Origin: Halobacteriovorax marinus SJ
Lineage (GTDB): Bacteria; Bdellovibrionota; Bacteriovoracia; Bacteriovoracales; Bacteriovoracaceae
Reading direction: 5' to 3'
DNA: 64,000 nt
NCBI RefSeq assembly: GCF_000210915.2
Contig: NC_016620.1
Location: 1,736,001 to 1,800,000 of the forward strand
In this document: positions 44,198 through 53,292 of the stretch, piece after piece
Layout of the letters: the number at the start of each line of letters is the position of its first letter
Numbering within the stretch: the stretch's first letter is position 1
Notes under the pieces: generated by a model
The model's database searches: none
Told to the model about the DNA's origin: nothing
What the model saw: only the letters and a program-made list of their open reading frames with translations
Position numbers and translations under genes: made by a program

Positions 44198-44980
44198 TTA
44201 TAAAACAGAAAGAAATGCGTTCATACTAGTATGACAGCTCATCTCTTTTCTAGAAAGATTATATTCAAAATTATACTTCTCTCTTTCAAATCTAACTGCC
44301 CATAGGAAATTTTCTCTCTTCTCTAAAGACTTCTCTAAAATATCTTTTATAAAATATAACTTTCTTCTATCGTATTGCCATTGTTCTTGTGAGAGAGGCA
44401 CATATTGGTCACTAAAGTTAGTTATATCAGTGAAGCTTTCAAAGTGCTTATAAGTCTCACCCATCCAGAGAAGATTCTTCCTATAGCTTTCGCTCAAAAG
44501 AAAGCGCTGATCATCATCTATGAGAAGCGTATTAGATACATCTTGAGTAACCAAGCGAATATCTTTCTTAAACCTCTTAGAAAAAGATAGCCCTTCATCA
44601 GAGGAGACTTTAGTGAGGTCCTCATAGCTCAAAACCCTATAGGCCAAGTCAAAAGCATTACCGTGTCGGGTCTTAATTTTCTTTAAGAGCTCACTATTTC
44701 TGGAAAACTTTCCGCCGCTAAAGAAGCTCACTCTTATGCCTTGCTTACTAAAGAGAAAATCTAGAAGCTCTACCGCACCATCTCCAAGACGATAGATCTC
44801 ATCTCCCACATGAATATAATTAGAATCATCTCCAACCACTGCATCCACTTGCTTAACAAGAGTCCAATCTAAATCAAAGATTATATCAATCTGAGAATTC
44901 ACGCTGGAAGGAGCTCTTAGAGATAGAGAACAACTATAGAGAAGAGCAATAAATAGTATAGAAGTAAATCTAAGCATCAA
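44198..44980 (-). CDS. Exported HAD-superfamily phosphatase-like lipoprotein
   Basis: A lipoprotein signal (FIALLYSCS) precedes a HAD fold. The nucleophile motif reads FDLDWTLV near residue 37, followed by motif II-like SFFSGG and motif III/IV-like NTLLIDDD near residue 175. This order resembles NLI-interacting/CTD-phosphatase-like or acid phosphatase HADs. The catalytic aspartates of the first motif (DxD) are intact. The protein is 260 residues and probably acts in the periplasm on an unknown phosphoester. Confidence 0.78.
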   Translation of the reverse strand: MMLRFTSILFIALLYSCSLSLRAPSSVNSQIDIIFDLDWTLVKQVDAVVGDDSNYIHVGDEIYRLGDGAVELLDFLFSKQGIRVSFFSGGKFSRNSELLKKIKTRHGNAFDLAYRVLSYEDLTKVSSDEGLSFSKRFKKDIRLVTQDVSNTLLIDDDQRFLLSESYRKNLLWMGETYKHFESFTDITNFSDQYVPLSQEQWQYDRRKLYFIKDILEKSLEKRENFLWAVRFEREKYNFEYNLSRKEMSCHTSMNAFLSVL

Positions 44981-45083
44981 TATATTTTCGGTAATTTAGT
45001 CTATATCTTGAGATCAATTATCCGACAAAAACAATAAAGTTTTCTTAAAAAAGAGACGATAAGAGTAAAAAGGAAACATTTAA

Positions 45084-46280
45084 ATGAGAAAGAAGCTCTA
45101 TCAAAGAGAACACAATACCTTGGCCGAGGATAAACTCACGGTCAAAAAACTTGAGTTCAATCATAGAAAGAATAAAGAACAGGATCACACTGAGCTACTA
45201 GATAGTAGCGCAAAGAGTTTTAATTATCAGGACTGCAAAGGTGAGTACTGGAACCCAGAGAAATTCTCTCTACTCTATGGCACTCCCCTGTGGGATCAGG
45301 CCAGTGCAAATGAGAGGGTTCTTCTCAATCAAATATACTGGGTGGCCTATTACGCGCAAATTATTTCAGCAGAAATAGCAACAATCTTCTTTAATCAAAC
45401 TGCGGCAGCAGGACTCTTTGGACTCGAAGACTTTAGACTTGTTTGTGAAACCTTAGATTTTGAATCTATGCAGGAGAGGGCCCATATCGATGCCTTCAAA
45501 GTTATAGGAGAACAATTTGAAGAGGAAGTCTTTGGAGAGAGAATATTTACTTATCCAATGAGGCCATATTTCTATGAAACAATGATTTTTCAAAAGACAA
45601 ATATGATCAAGAAATTTTGGAAATCAATTCAGCTTAGAAGTTATTCCCTACTCTCTTCAGGTAATGCCTTTATAGGCTGCCAATACTTAACAGTAAGAGG
45701 ACTTAGAACACTTAATGGTAAAATTGTTCAACACCAATTGAGTAAATACTATACAGACCATGAAGACAAAGAGAATGCACCAATTCCCTCTAAGGTGAGT
45801 TACTATCACTTTATGGATGAATCCTATCATTTCAATAGTTCAAATATAATTGGTAGCGATATCATTAAGAATTTAAAAAAGCCTACCGCCTTTGAGAGTT
45901 TCATTGCCAATCTAGGAATCAAAGGAACTCTTAAAGACCACTCAAACTTTAATATTAGTGTGAATGGGATTTTTTGGTATGAACCAGCAATTTTTGAAAC
46001 TCTTTTAAAACTACTTACTACAAAAGTCTTTGGTATGAGTGAGAAAGATGCCATTCATATTCTTAAGGAGTGCTTCACTAAAGAGAACCAAGGAATTGTA
46101 GAAGCTTTTGAGACCCATCAAACGGCACTTGAGAGTTATAGAAATTACCTCTCCAATATAGAGTATGTTTCAAAGTCTAATAAGAATGGAGGCGCCATGA
46201 ATAAGACCTCTATTGAGAATTACCTAACTGAAAATAGAAGGCAATTCTTTGAATTTGAGAGGAAGAAAAATGTCGCTTAA
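45084..46280 (+). CDS. AurF-like diiron oxygenase
   Basis: The 398-residue protein carries the pattern of the AurF/CmlI family of amine oxygenases: Glu97 (ISAEIAT), Glu131 and His134 (QERAH), and His242-Glu246-His249 (HFMDESYH). The spacing matches AurF E101, E136-H139 and H223-E227-H230. The ligand matching AurF E196 has no glutamate in the expected stretch (about 190-225), so the site may be altered. Known members oxidise aryl amines to nitro groups; the substrate here is unknown. The ferredoxin that follows, overlapping by 11 bases, could supply electrons. First gene of the plus-strand operon; AAAGGA is upstream. Confidence 0.75.
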   Translation: MRKKLYQREHNTLAEDKLTVKKLEFNHRKNKEQDHTELLDSSAKSFNYQDCKGEYWNPEKFSLLYGTPLWDQASANERVLLNQIYWVAYYAQIISAEIATIFFNQTAAAGLFGLEDFRLVCETLDFESMQERAHIDAFKVIGEQFEEEVFGERIFTYPMRPYFYETMIFQKTNMIKKFWKSIQLRSYSLLSSGNAFIGCQYLTVRGLRTLNGKIVQHQLSKYYTDHEDKENAPIPSKVSYYHFMDESYHFNSSNIIGSDIIKNLKKPTAFESFIANLGIKGTLKDHSNFNISVNGIFWYEPAIFETLLKLLTTKVFGMSEKDAIHILKECFTKENQGIVEAFETHQTALESYRNYLSNIEYVSKSNKNGGAMNKTSIENYLTENRRQFFEFERKKNVA

Positions 46281-46563
46281 TAAAGTAGAGATCGATGGAC
46301 AGGCAAACTCTGTCGAAGTAGAGGACGGCAAGCACTTGAGTGAAGTACTTGATGCTACCAACTCACCTATCCTCTTTGGTTGTAGAACGGGAATTTGTGG
46401 GACTTGTCTAATTCAAGTGCAAGAGGGAATGGAAAATACTTCTGCTCCCTGTGAAGATGAGCGAGAGTTCTTAGAGATTGTGGCCGAAGGTGACTCGACA
46501 ATGAGACTTGCCTGCAAAGTAAAAACAAGCGGCAATATAAAAATCAAATATATTGGAAAGTAG
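46270..46563 (+). CDS. Plant-type [2Fe-2S] ferredoxin
   Basis: From the ATG at 46270 (GAGGAAG upstream) the 97-residue protein has the cluster cysteines Cys38, Cys43, Cys46 (CRTGICGTC) and Cys82 (LACK), as in plant-type ferredoxins. An in-frame TTG at 46249 is possible but less likely. It is probably the electron donor for the AurF-like and Rieske oxygenases of this operon. No ferredoxin reductase gene is seen in the cluster. Confidence 0.92.
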   Translation: MSLNKVEIDGQANSVEVEDGKHLSEVLDATNSPILFGCRTGICGTCLIQVQEGMENTSAPCEDEREFLEIVAEGDSTMRLACKVKTSGNIKIKYIGK

Positions 46564-46572
46564 GATTATAGT

Positions 46573-47610
46573 TTGGAAAGTGAGAAGAAAATTAACTTTA
46601 AGAATTTTTGGTATATCGCCTGCGAATCAAAAGAGCTTGGAAAAAATCAAGTACTAGCTAGAACAATTCTAGATGAATGGATAGCTCTTTTTAGAGGAGA
46701 TGACGGCGCACCAGTGGCGCTGCAAGACCGCTGTATCCATAGAAATAGTCAGCTCTCAAAGGGCTGGGTAAAAGATGGACAACTACAATGTAGTTATCAT
46801 GGTTGGACATTTGATAAAGTTGGTAAATTAACAGGAATCCCATCTGAGGGTCCCAATCAAAAAAAAGTAGGATCTCGCTGTGCTAAGTCCTATGAGTGTA
46901 TAGAGCAAGATGGATTTATATTCATCCGATTAGAGAAGAATGAAAACCTCGACATTCCACCCCACAGAATGCCTCACTATGGAGAGAAAGGCTGGCAGAC
47001 GGTCAGACTTTTCAATGTCTTTAAAAATAGCGTTATTAACTGCGCAGAAAATTACATTGATGTCCCTCACACGGTATTTGTTCACGACAAAATATTTAGA
47101 GACGCACTAGATGAAAAGGTCACAACAAAAGTGCAAAGAAAAGACGGTGCAGTTCATATTGAATATATTGGAGAAACGGATAATCTAGGTTGGTTCTCTT
47201 GGTTTTTAAATCCTAAGAAAGAGCCAATTACTCACATAGATCACTACTACATGCCAAATATAACTTCAGTACAATACATCTTTGGAAAGAAAGAATTTTG
47301 GATCACAAGCCAATGTATTCCAATTAATGATGAATTAACTTGGGTATGGACAGATTTAACTTATAAGTTTGGCCCTATTGGAGTTTTAGCAAAGCCTATT
47401 GTCGCCTTTCAAGGGCAGAAAGTAATAGAACAAGATATCGTGGCCCTTGATAATCAAATGGAAGTCATCAAGAAATATGGAGAGAACTTCTCAAACGCTA
47501 CAGCAGATATTATCCATGTCTTTATTGAGTCCATTTACAATGCCATAAAAGAGGGAAAAGACCCTAGAGAGTTGGCGGAAAAGAATAATGAGGTTACCTT
47601 TTGGATATAA
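46573..47610 (+). CDS. Rieske non-heme iron oxygenase, alpha-subunit type (1)
   Basis: The Rieske cluster ligands are Cys54, His56, Cys73 and His76 (CIHRN and CSYHGW). The mononuclear iron facial triad appears as Asp163, His166 and His171 in YIDVPHTVFVH. At 345 residues it resembles stand-alone oxygenases that hydroxylate or demethylate single substrates, not three-component dioxygenases. TTG is used as start. The next gene starts within its last ten bases. It differs in sequence from the two Rieske proteins on the opposite strand. Confidence 0.93.
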   Translation: MESEKKINFKNFWYIACESKELGKNQVLARTILDEWIALFRGDDGAPVALQDRCIHRNSQLSKGWVKDGQLQCSYHGWTFDKVGKLTGIPSEGPNQKKVGSRCAKSYECIEQDGFIFIRLEKNENLDIPPHRMPHYGEKGWQTVRLFNVFKNSVINCAENYIDVPHTVFVHDKIFRDALDEKVTTKVQRKDGAVHIEYIGETDNLGWFSWFLNPKKEPITHIDHYYMPNITSVQYIFGKKEFWITSQCIPINDELTWVWTDLTYKFGPIGVLAKPIVAFQGQKVIEQDIVALDNQMEVIKKYGENFSNATADIIHVFIESIYNAIKEGKDPRELAEKNNEVTFWI

Positions 47611-48362
47611 AGTGGTGGATTGAGCTCAGCATTTTTTCTTCATTAGTCCTCTTCACCGCTTATGATAGTGAGAGAAGGGAGAGATTGTTAAAGAAGAAAT
47701 TCGATGACTGGTTTTGCGATCTAATCAATTTAACAATCCAAGGAACCATTGTTCCCTTAATTCAAGTATACTTTATCGTTAAAGTACTAAAGCTCACACT
47801 TCCAAACTTTGAAAGCACATGGCAAATAGGTATCACTGGTGCCATATTCTTAAATTTAATAATTGTAGACTATGTCTATTATCTCACTCACAAAGCTCTA
47901 CACAAAGATCGCTGGTGGGGCCTCCATCTACTCCACCACTCAGTTACTGACTTTGATATCTTTGCTAGTGCTAGAAATACAATTTGGACTACGTTTATAT
48001 TTCCTTATGTATGGCTAAATTCAATATTCTACTTCTTTATTGATAATAAGAAAGCTTATCTTGTGTGTGCATCAATTACAGCGATGCTAGATCTGTGGAG
48101 GCATTCTAAGTTAGCTCCAAAAATAAAGGGGCCTATCTTTAATTTCCTCTCGCTAATTCTTATTACTCCCCATGAACATAGTTGGCATCACTCTAAAGGA
48201 GTCTCAAAGAAGAACTTTGGCGCGAACCTATGTATTTGGGATAAGCTTCACGGAACCTATCACAATAATCCACGCTTTCCTAAAGAGATGGGTTATCCAA
48301 TAAAATCGGACTTAAAAACTAAGCTTCTAAATCCTTTTAAGCTAAAGAGAGAAAATTCATGA
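47601..48362 (+). CDS. Membrane fatty-acid-hydroxylase / sterol-desaturase superfamily protein
   Basis: Three histidine clusters of the family are visible: HKALH, HLLHH and HSWHHS, each near a membrane segment. These metal-binding clusters form a diiron site at the membrane surface that hydroxylates or desaturates lipids, sterols or carotenoids. At 253 residues it is a normal length. The start is a TTG overlapping the stop of the Rieske gene, with GAGGT upstream. The substrate is unknown, but the presence of GH3 and acyl-type enzymes beside it favours a fatty acyl chain. Confidence 0.9.
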   Translation: MDIKWWIELSIFSSLVLFTAYDSERRERLLKKKFDDWFCDLINLTIQGTIVPLIQVYFIVKVLKLTLPNFESTWQIGITGAIFLNLIIVDYVYYLTHKALHKDRWWGLHLLHHSVTDFDIFASARNTIWTTFIFPYVWLNSIFYFFIDNKKAYLVCASITAMLDLWRHSKLAPKIKGPIFNFLSLILITPHEHSWHHSKGVSKKNFGANLCIWDKLHGTYHNNPRFPKEMGYPIKSDLKTKLLNPFKLKRENS

Positions 48363-48994
48363 CTATGTGGAGTAGAATATTCGCACTCTTTCCCCTCTGT
48401 CATATGGCCATTATCTTGGGCTCTATTTATTACTTTGTCCTATGCCCAAGCTTCTTTGCCCCAGCACTGGTTTTTAGTGCTATCTACTTATTCCCTCTTC
48501 TATGCTTTAGAGTTCTTAATTTCATCACTCCAATAGAAGAAGGTGTAAGTGATATATTAAATGATCGCTTTTCGCCGTGGTGGGCCTCACACCAGATTCA
48601 GACACTCTTTATTGCAGTGCCTTCACTAGAGGCCATTCTAAAAATAATACCTGGGGCCTTTTCACTTTGGCTCCGAATGTGGGGCTCAAAAGTAGGAAGA
48701 GGTATCTACTGGACACCCGGTTCGTGTCACTACGATAGAAACCTACTTGAAATTGAAGATGGTGTCATTTTTGGGGAGAGATCCACAACTGTTTGCCATG
48801 TCATCACTCCTAAAGATGGAAAAGGACTCCTTAGAATTAAGAAAATTAAAATTGGAAAGAGGGCCTTTATTGGAGCAGGCAGTGTCCTAAGTCCAGGAGT
48901 TGAAGTTGATGAAGCAGTCATGATTAGAGCGGGAAGTGAGATCTATCCAATGAGAAGAGTGACTAAAGACGGGGAAGTTAAAATTAATGATTAG
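48359..48994 (+). CDS. Hexapeptide-repeat (left-handed beta-helix) acyltransferase-like protein
   Basis: The first 110 residues carry two membrane segments. The C-terminal half has hexapeptide-repeat rungs (LEIEDGVIFGERST, IKIGKRAFIGAGSVLSPGVEV). This layout resembles acetyl/acyltransferases that modify lipids or sugars, and also the C-terminal region of some NRPS-associated proteins. The start overlaps the previous stop by four bases and its stop overlaps the GH3 gene by eight. Confidence 0.75.
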   Translation: MTMWSRIFALFPLCHMAIILGSIYYFVLCPSFFAPALVFSAIYLFPLLCFRVLNFITPIEEGVSDILNDRFSPWWASHQIQTLFIAVPSLEAILKIIPGAFSLWLRMWGSKVGRGIYWTPGSCHYDRNLLEIEDGVIFGERSTTVCHVITPKDGKGLLRIKKIKIGKRAFIGAGSVLSPGVEVDEAVMIRAGSEIYPMRRVTKDGEVKIND

Positions 48995-50477
48995 ATCTTT
49001 TCTAAGTTCACTCTTTCAATATCTCTATATATTACTCTTTAGTAGTAAGTACGAAAATTTTCTTAAGTCATTAAAAAATCCAAAAGAAACACAATTAAAT
49101 ACTCTAGAAGATATTCTTGAAATTTATAATCACTCTCCTATTTCTAAAGACTGTAAAGTTAAAACTCTAGAAGAGTTTAAAGCTCTTCCCATTAGAGATT
49201 ATAACGAAATGGAAAGTGAGATTAAAAATAATCTTCTCTACCCAAGGCCATTTACAAAGTTTGAAAAGACTTCAGGTAGTTCAGGCAAGAATAAAATGAT
49301 TCCCTATCCTGAGTCACTACTTAGAAGTTTTAGAAATTTATTTATCATATGGTCAATTGATATACTTAAGAATATAAAATTTAAGACTCTGGTGTTCTAC
49401 TTCTCCATCTCTCCGCAGTTTAAAGAAAGTCCAGACGATGGGGCCATGAGTACAGATAGAGAGTATCTTGGAGCATTTCTAAGTACAATTGGTCACTCCT
49501 TCTTTATAGAAATTCCAAATCTAGAGAGAGTTAAAGACTCTTTAGAATTTAAAATGTTACTCTCCCTCCATCTCATATCAAATAGAAAACTAGAGATTAT
49601 CTCTATATGGTCTCCAAGTTTTATGACAGAACTATGGTCATTTATTCTAGAGAATCAAGATGAGATCTCTCGCGCACTATCTAAAGGTAAGTACGAATCG
49701 TGGAGCTTTACTCCTATACAATTAAAAGAATTCTCTCCTAAAAGTTGCTTTCCAAGTCTTAAGTTTATTTCTACATGGGGAAGTCAAAATGCAATCTATC
49801 ACTATGATAAATTGAAGACCATATTTAAAGATATTACCATTCAAAAGAAGGGCCTATTAGCGACAGAGGCCCCTATTACAATCCCAATTTTTGAAGCAAA
49901 GGGATTTACTCCCCTATTAAATGAAGTATTCATGGAGTTTAGAACAAAGGAAGGTCATGTCTTTAACCTTTGGGAGATTGAAAAAGGAGAAGTCTATGAA
50001 ATCATCATCTCTCAAAAGGGTGGTCTTTACAGATACTGCTTGAAAGATCTCGTCATAGTCACTCACTTCTATAAGAAAACTCCCTGCATAGACTTTTATG
50101 GACGAAGAGATGCCCTAAGTGATCTTGTAGGTGAGAAACTTCATGAGCTAGATATAAGAGATGCCTTTAAAGGAACAAGCGCACAATTTGCAATCCCAGA
50201 TCAAAGAGATTCTCGCTATATAATAATCAGCGAAGAAATACTCACACAAACGGAGTTACAAAGAATAGAAAAGAGGCTTAGAGAGAATTACCACTATAAT
50301 AACGCTAGAGAACTAGATCAGCTAAAACCTCTAAAAAGTATTTCTATTCAAAACGGTGAGAAGAAACTAAGTGAGTATATGGAAAATATAAGAGGGATAA
50401 AAAAAGGTGATCAAAAGCTTGGACAACTCCTCTACCGTGAGAGCGACGGAAAGTTACTCGCCGCTCTTAGTTTGTGA
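48987..50477 (+). CDS. GH3-family acyl-adenylating enzyme
   Basis: The 496-residue protein contains the GH3 motif FEKTSGSSGKNKMIPYP near residues 90-108 and the later FYGRRDALSDLVGEKLHEL. GH3 enzymes activate a carboxylic acid with ATP and join it to an amino acid or amine; the plant ones act on auxin and jasmonate. The acid here is unknown. It is last in the plus-strand operon and overlaps the end of the convergent Rieske gene by 24 bases. GH3 proteins occur in scattered bacteria, but I know of no fixed pairing with AurF-like oxygenases. Confidence 0.9.
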   Translation: MIRSFLSSLFQYLYILLFSSKYENFLKSLKNPKETQLNTLEDILEIYNHSPISKDCKVKTLEEFKALPIRDYNEMESEIKNNLLYPRPFTKFEKTSGSSGKNKMIPYPESLLRSFRNLFIIWSIDILKNIKFKTLVFYFSISPQFKESPDDGAMSTDREYLGAFLSTIGHSFFIEIPNLERVKDSLEFKMLLSLHLISNRKLEIISIWSPSFMTELWSFILENQDEISRALSKGKYESWSFTPIQLKEFSPKSCFPSLKFISTWGSQNAIYHYDKLKTIFKDITIQKKGLLATEAPITIPIFEAKGFTPLLNEVFMEFRTKEGHVFNLWEIEKGEVYEIIISQKGGLYRYCLKDLVIVTHFYKKTPCIDFYGRRDALSDLVGEKLHELDIRDAFKGTSAQFAIPDQRDSRYIIISEEILTQTELQRIEKRLRENYHYNNARELDQLKPLKSISIQNGEKKLSEYMENIRGIKKGDQKLGQLLYRESDGKLLAALSL

Positions 50478-51521
50478 CCATATAGAATCTTCTAATTTAT
50501 TTAAATAACCAATATATTTAACAACTGGTGCATCCAGCTTTAAAAAAGAAGTAGAATTGAATCTAATATTCTCATAGACCATACCATCTTCTCCCTGAAG
50601 CATTTTAAAAAACCTCTTTGTCATAAAGAGTTTTAAGAAATTAGAAAAGGGAGCAAATAGCCCAGTGGATCTCTTATTTACAAATATAGGTCTAACCAAT
50701 ATTCTCCCTTCCTCTATTAAAGAGTATGCGAAGATCATTTTAAGCTCAGGCAAAGTAAAGCGGTTAAAGAGCTTCGCTCCCTTGAGCATCGTAAGCGCGG
50801 CCAAACAGCCATCTGCGTATTTCATAGAATAAGAATACTCTTCTCCAAGTAAGAACTTCCCCATTCTCTCCTGTAGAGTTGCAGTAGGGAATTTTCCACT
50901 TAATGTGAACTCAATATGATTGCTCTTAGTCTCATCGATATCAATATCCATATCGATACTTATATTGTGAACTGTTCTAAGGTGTTGTGGGTCAATTCCA
51001 TTGATCATAGTAATATGATAGTGACAACTTCTCTCGTAGGTCTTATCAAAGCTATAGATGAGATCACAATTTTCTAAGCCTGGTATATCTAGGACTTCTT
51101 CATCTGTTTGTGATTCAGGCCAAACCCAGATATGGCCATATTTCTCTCTTGTAGCATAGCTATTAAATTTTAAATTCTTTGGTGGATCTTCACCGCACGG
51201 GATGTGCACACACTTGGCCTCTTTATCGAATTGCCAGTGGTGGAAGAAGCATTGTAGTTTTTCATCTACAACTTTTCCAATTGCTAAATCAACACCCATA
51301 TGTGGACAAAATCCATCTGTGCATGCAACACCATCTTTGGTTCTCCAAAGAACTAATTTTTGTCCATTTAAGTCTATGCTTAGAACTTTATCTTTACCAA
51401 GGTCTTTAGACCGGCATGCGATATACCAACCCTTAGTAACGACATTCCAATTATTAAAAATTCTATGCTTTCTCATGGGTTGAGTTCTTGTGTTGAACTC
51501 ACTTGTTAATTTCTTAGTCAT
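50454..51521 (-). CDS. Rieske non-heme iron oxygenase, alpha-subunit type (2)
   Basis: Rieske ligands Cys72, His74, Cys91 and His94 (FCPHMG and CFFHHW) and the iron triad Asp177, His180 and His185 (IDPQHLRTVH) are intact. It is more like the Rieske protein at 53282-54391 than the one at 46573-47610; both share CPHMG and CFFHHW and the MING/MINA-ID motif, so gene duplication within the cluster is likely. It is the last gene of the minus-strand operon. An ATG 15 codons later could also be the start. Confidence 0.93.
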   Translation of the reverse strand: MTKKLTSEFNTRTQPMRKHRIFNNWNVVTKGWYIACRSKDLGKDKVLSIDLNGQKLVLWRTKDGVACTDGFCPHMGVDLAIGKVVDEKLQCFFHHWQFDKEAKCVHIPCGEDPPKNLKFNSYATREKYGHIWVWPESQTDEEVLDIPGLENCDLIYSFDKTYERSCHYHITMINGIDPQHLRTVHNISIDMDIDIDETKSNHIEFTLSGKFPTATLQERMGKFLLGEEYSYSMKYADGCLAALTMLKGAKLFNRFTLPELKMIFAYSLIEEGRILVRPIFVNKRSTGLFAPFSNFLKLFMTKRFFKMLQGEDGMVYENIRFNSTSFLKLDAPVVKYIGYLNKLEDSIWSQTKSGE

Positions 51522-51574
51522 AATTAATTTTAACTCTAAGTGAATACCTAGAGTAAGAGGAAAAATTGACTCTT

Positions 51575-52486
51575 CTAGGCAATTGATAGCATTTGATCAA
51601 TATCAAAGCTCTTAAGCTTACCAGAACTCTCCATTTCTCCTAAGAGTGTATGAGCACCTGATTTCTTCATTAGTGCAGATAATTGATCAAGCTTTCTTTG
51701 TGTTGTCTCCATGGCATTCATTTGAGAGAGAATATCTCTCTTATTAGATCTAGAAAGAGAATCAACTGATGAAATTAGTCTTGAGTAAACACTCAGTGGA
51801 CCACACTGAACCATAGAGAAGAAAGTTTCTAGAGATACTCTCACATACTCTAGGTCTTCACGTGATAATTCACTTTCATTAAAAAGAATTAATCCACTTC
51901 CGTGATGAGAAGCTTCATCAGCAAGAATCGATGAGAGATCTTCCTTTAATGAATCATTTAGACAACTCTTTGCCATAGTATTGTAGTGATCCATCCCCCA
52001 TCCTTCTAGGAGAACTTGAATCATAAAAACCAGAGACTTCTTAGGTGCAGTCTCAATCATTTGCGCCAAGAGCTGCAGGAATGGATTACACTCAGGCGTT
52101 AGATTTGTATTATTGATATATTTTGAGACAAGCTGAAAGTGCCTCGCCTCATCTCCAGTAAAAGTTCCATAGAGAAGTCTCTCTTCTAAGTTCTCACTTA
52201 AAAGAGTCATCTTAGCTCCATAGGCAATACCGGACTTTTCAATATGATATGCTTCTTCTACTCGGTCACTAGAGTTTTGAGTAAGTAAGAGACTTTGCTC
52301 TTCGATTGATAAATTTTTAAATACTTCTACATTTTGTAAGTCAAAGGCCTCTTCGTCCCAGAATACACCAGTAGTAAGAAACTCGCCTCTTTGCTTATAG
52401 CGAGTTTTCAATATCCTCTTCAAAGATTCATTACTTCTTTGGTGAAGATTATTCATATAAACTGATACATCTAGACTCTTGCTCAT
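51575..52486 (-). CDS. Ferritin-like diiron protein
   Basis: The 303-residue helical protein has a full diiron ligand set: a first-helix Glu (Glu78 or Glu83), Glu113-x-x-His116 (DEARH), Glu161, and Glu191-x-x-His194 (DEASH). This is the arrangement of ferritin-like oxygenases and acyl-ACP desaturase relatives. The function is unknown. The gene sits between the GNAT-like and Rieske (2) genes in the minus-strand operon, with two bases to the former. Confidence 0.82.
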   Translation of the reverse strand: MSKSLDVSVYMNNLHQRSNESLKRILKTRYKQRGEFLTTGVFWDEEAFDLQNVEVFKNLSIEEQSLLLTQNSSDRVEEAYHIEKSGIAYGAKMTLLSENLEERLLYGTFTGDEARHFQLVSKYINNTNLTPECNPFLQLLAQMIETAPKKSLVFMIQVLLEGWGMDHYNTMAKSCLNDSLKEDLSSILADEASHHGSGLILFNESELSREDLEYVRVSLETFFSMVQCGPLSVYSRLISSVDSLSRSNKRDILSQMNAMETTQRKLDQLSALMKKSGAHTLLGEMESSGKLKSFDIDQMLSIA

Positions 52487-52488
52487 GA

Positions 52489-53292
52489 TTAATCCCGACT
52501 AATATTAGAGACACCAAATAGAGAGAGGAGTCTTTGTTTATATGATATAGATATTTTCTTATAACTCTTTTTTATAATCTTTAGTTGATATTTAAGTGGC
52601 ATTGAAAGAGTCATCACGGCCAGACAACATAACTCGTCACCCTTTTGCCAATTTGGATTAACTCTATCAAAGAAATCAACTCTTTTATTAGAAGATTTTA
52701 ATTTTTCTGTAATTGGAGCAACTCCAAATTTTAAGGCATCTTTAGAACAGCCCTCAAACTTTATGAGACCACTAGCTCTATCAAAGTACTCTGGGTACAT
52801 AATAGTTGAAAAACCATTAAGAATCTCTTGTTGATACTCTGGAGTTTTCACCTCATGTCTAGGCCAGTGTTCATCGAAGTTATTGGCCATAAGTAAATAA
52901 GTCTTAAATCCCTTGGAGATCAAGTACCAATAGAGAGGAGAGAAAGGTCTCTTTAATTTCTCTATGAAGAGATACTTTAAAAAGGCAACACCCAGTGTTC
53001 CTTGCCCCCAATATTCTTTTTCAATAATAGTATCACCACTAAAAACACCGCGGTGAATTTTACCTCCCAGGGAGACATAAGTTAAATTTACGATAGTAGA
53101 GAAACCTCTAATCTTGTTCTCTTTCTTATCCATTAAAAGAAAGACACTATCTTTTGAATTTAAGTCTAGACAGAATGTATTAAAACAAGAGTTTTCATAG
53201 TATTTAGAGAATACCTCAAACATACTCTCGCGTTGCTCTGGAGTGATCTCACTTACGTGAACTGTCTTAGAATATAACTTATTACCCTTCAT
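52489..53292 (-). CDS. GNAT-like acyltransferase
   Basis: The 267-residue protein has GNAT-type features: FSGDTIIEKEYWGQGT fits the beta4-alpha3 acetyl-CoA motif, and the preceding RGFSTIVNLTYVSLGG gives the expected strands. Past residue 190 the sequence is unusual. The substrate is unknown; an acyl-CoA or acyl-ACP donor is plausible given the cluster. Its start overlaps the end of Rieske (3) by 11 bases. Confidence 0.7.
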   Translation of the reverse strand: MKGNKLYSKTVHVSEITPEQRESMFEVFSKYYENSCFNTFCLDLNSKDSVFLLMDKKENKIRGFSTIVNLTYVSLGGKIHRGVFSGDTIIEKEYWGQGTLGVAFLKYLFIEKLKRPFSPLYWYLISKGFKTYLLMANNFDEHWPRHEVKTPEYQQEILNGFSTIMYPEYFDRASGLIKFEGCSKDALKFGVAPITEKLKSSNKRVDFFDRVNPNWQKGDELCCLAVMTLSMPLKYQLKIIKKSYKKISISYKQRLLSLFGVSNISRD

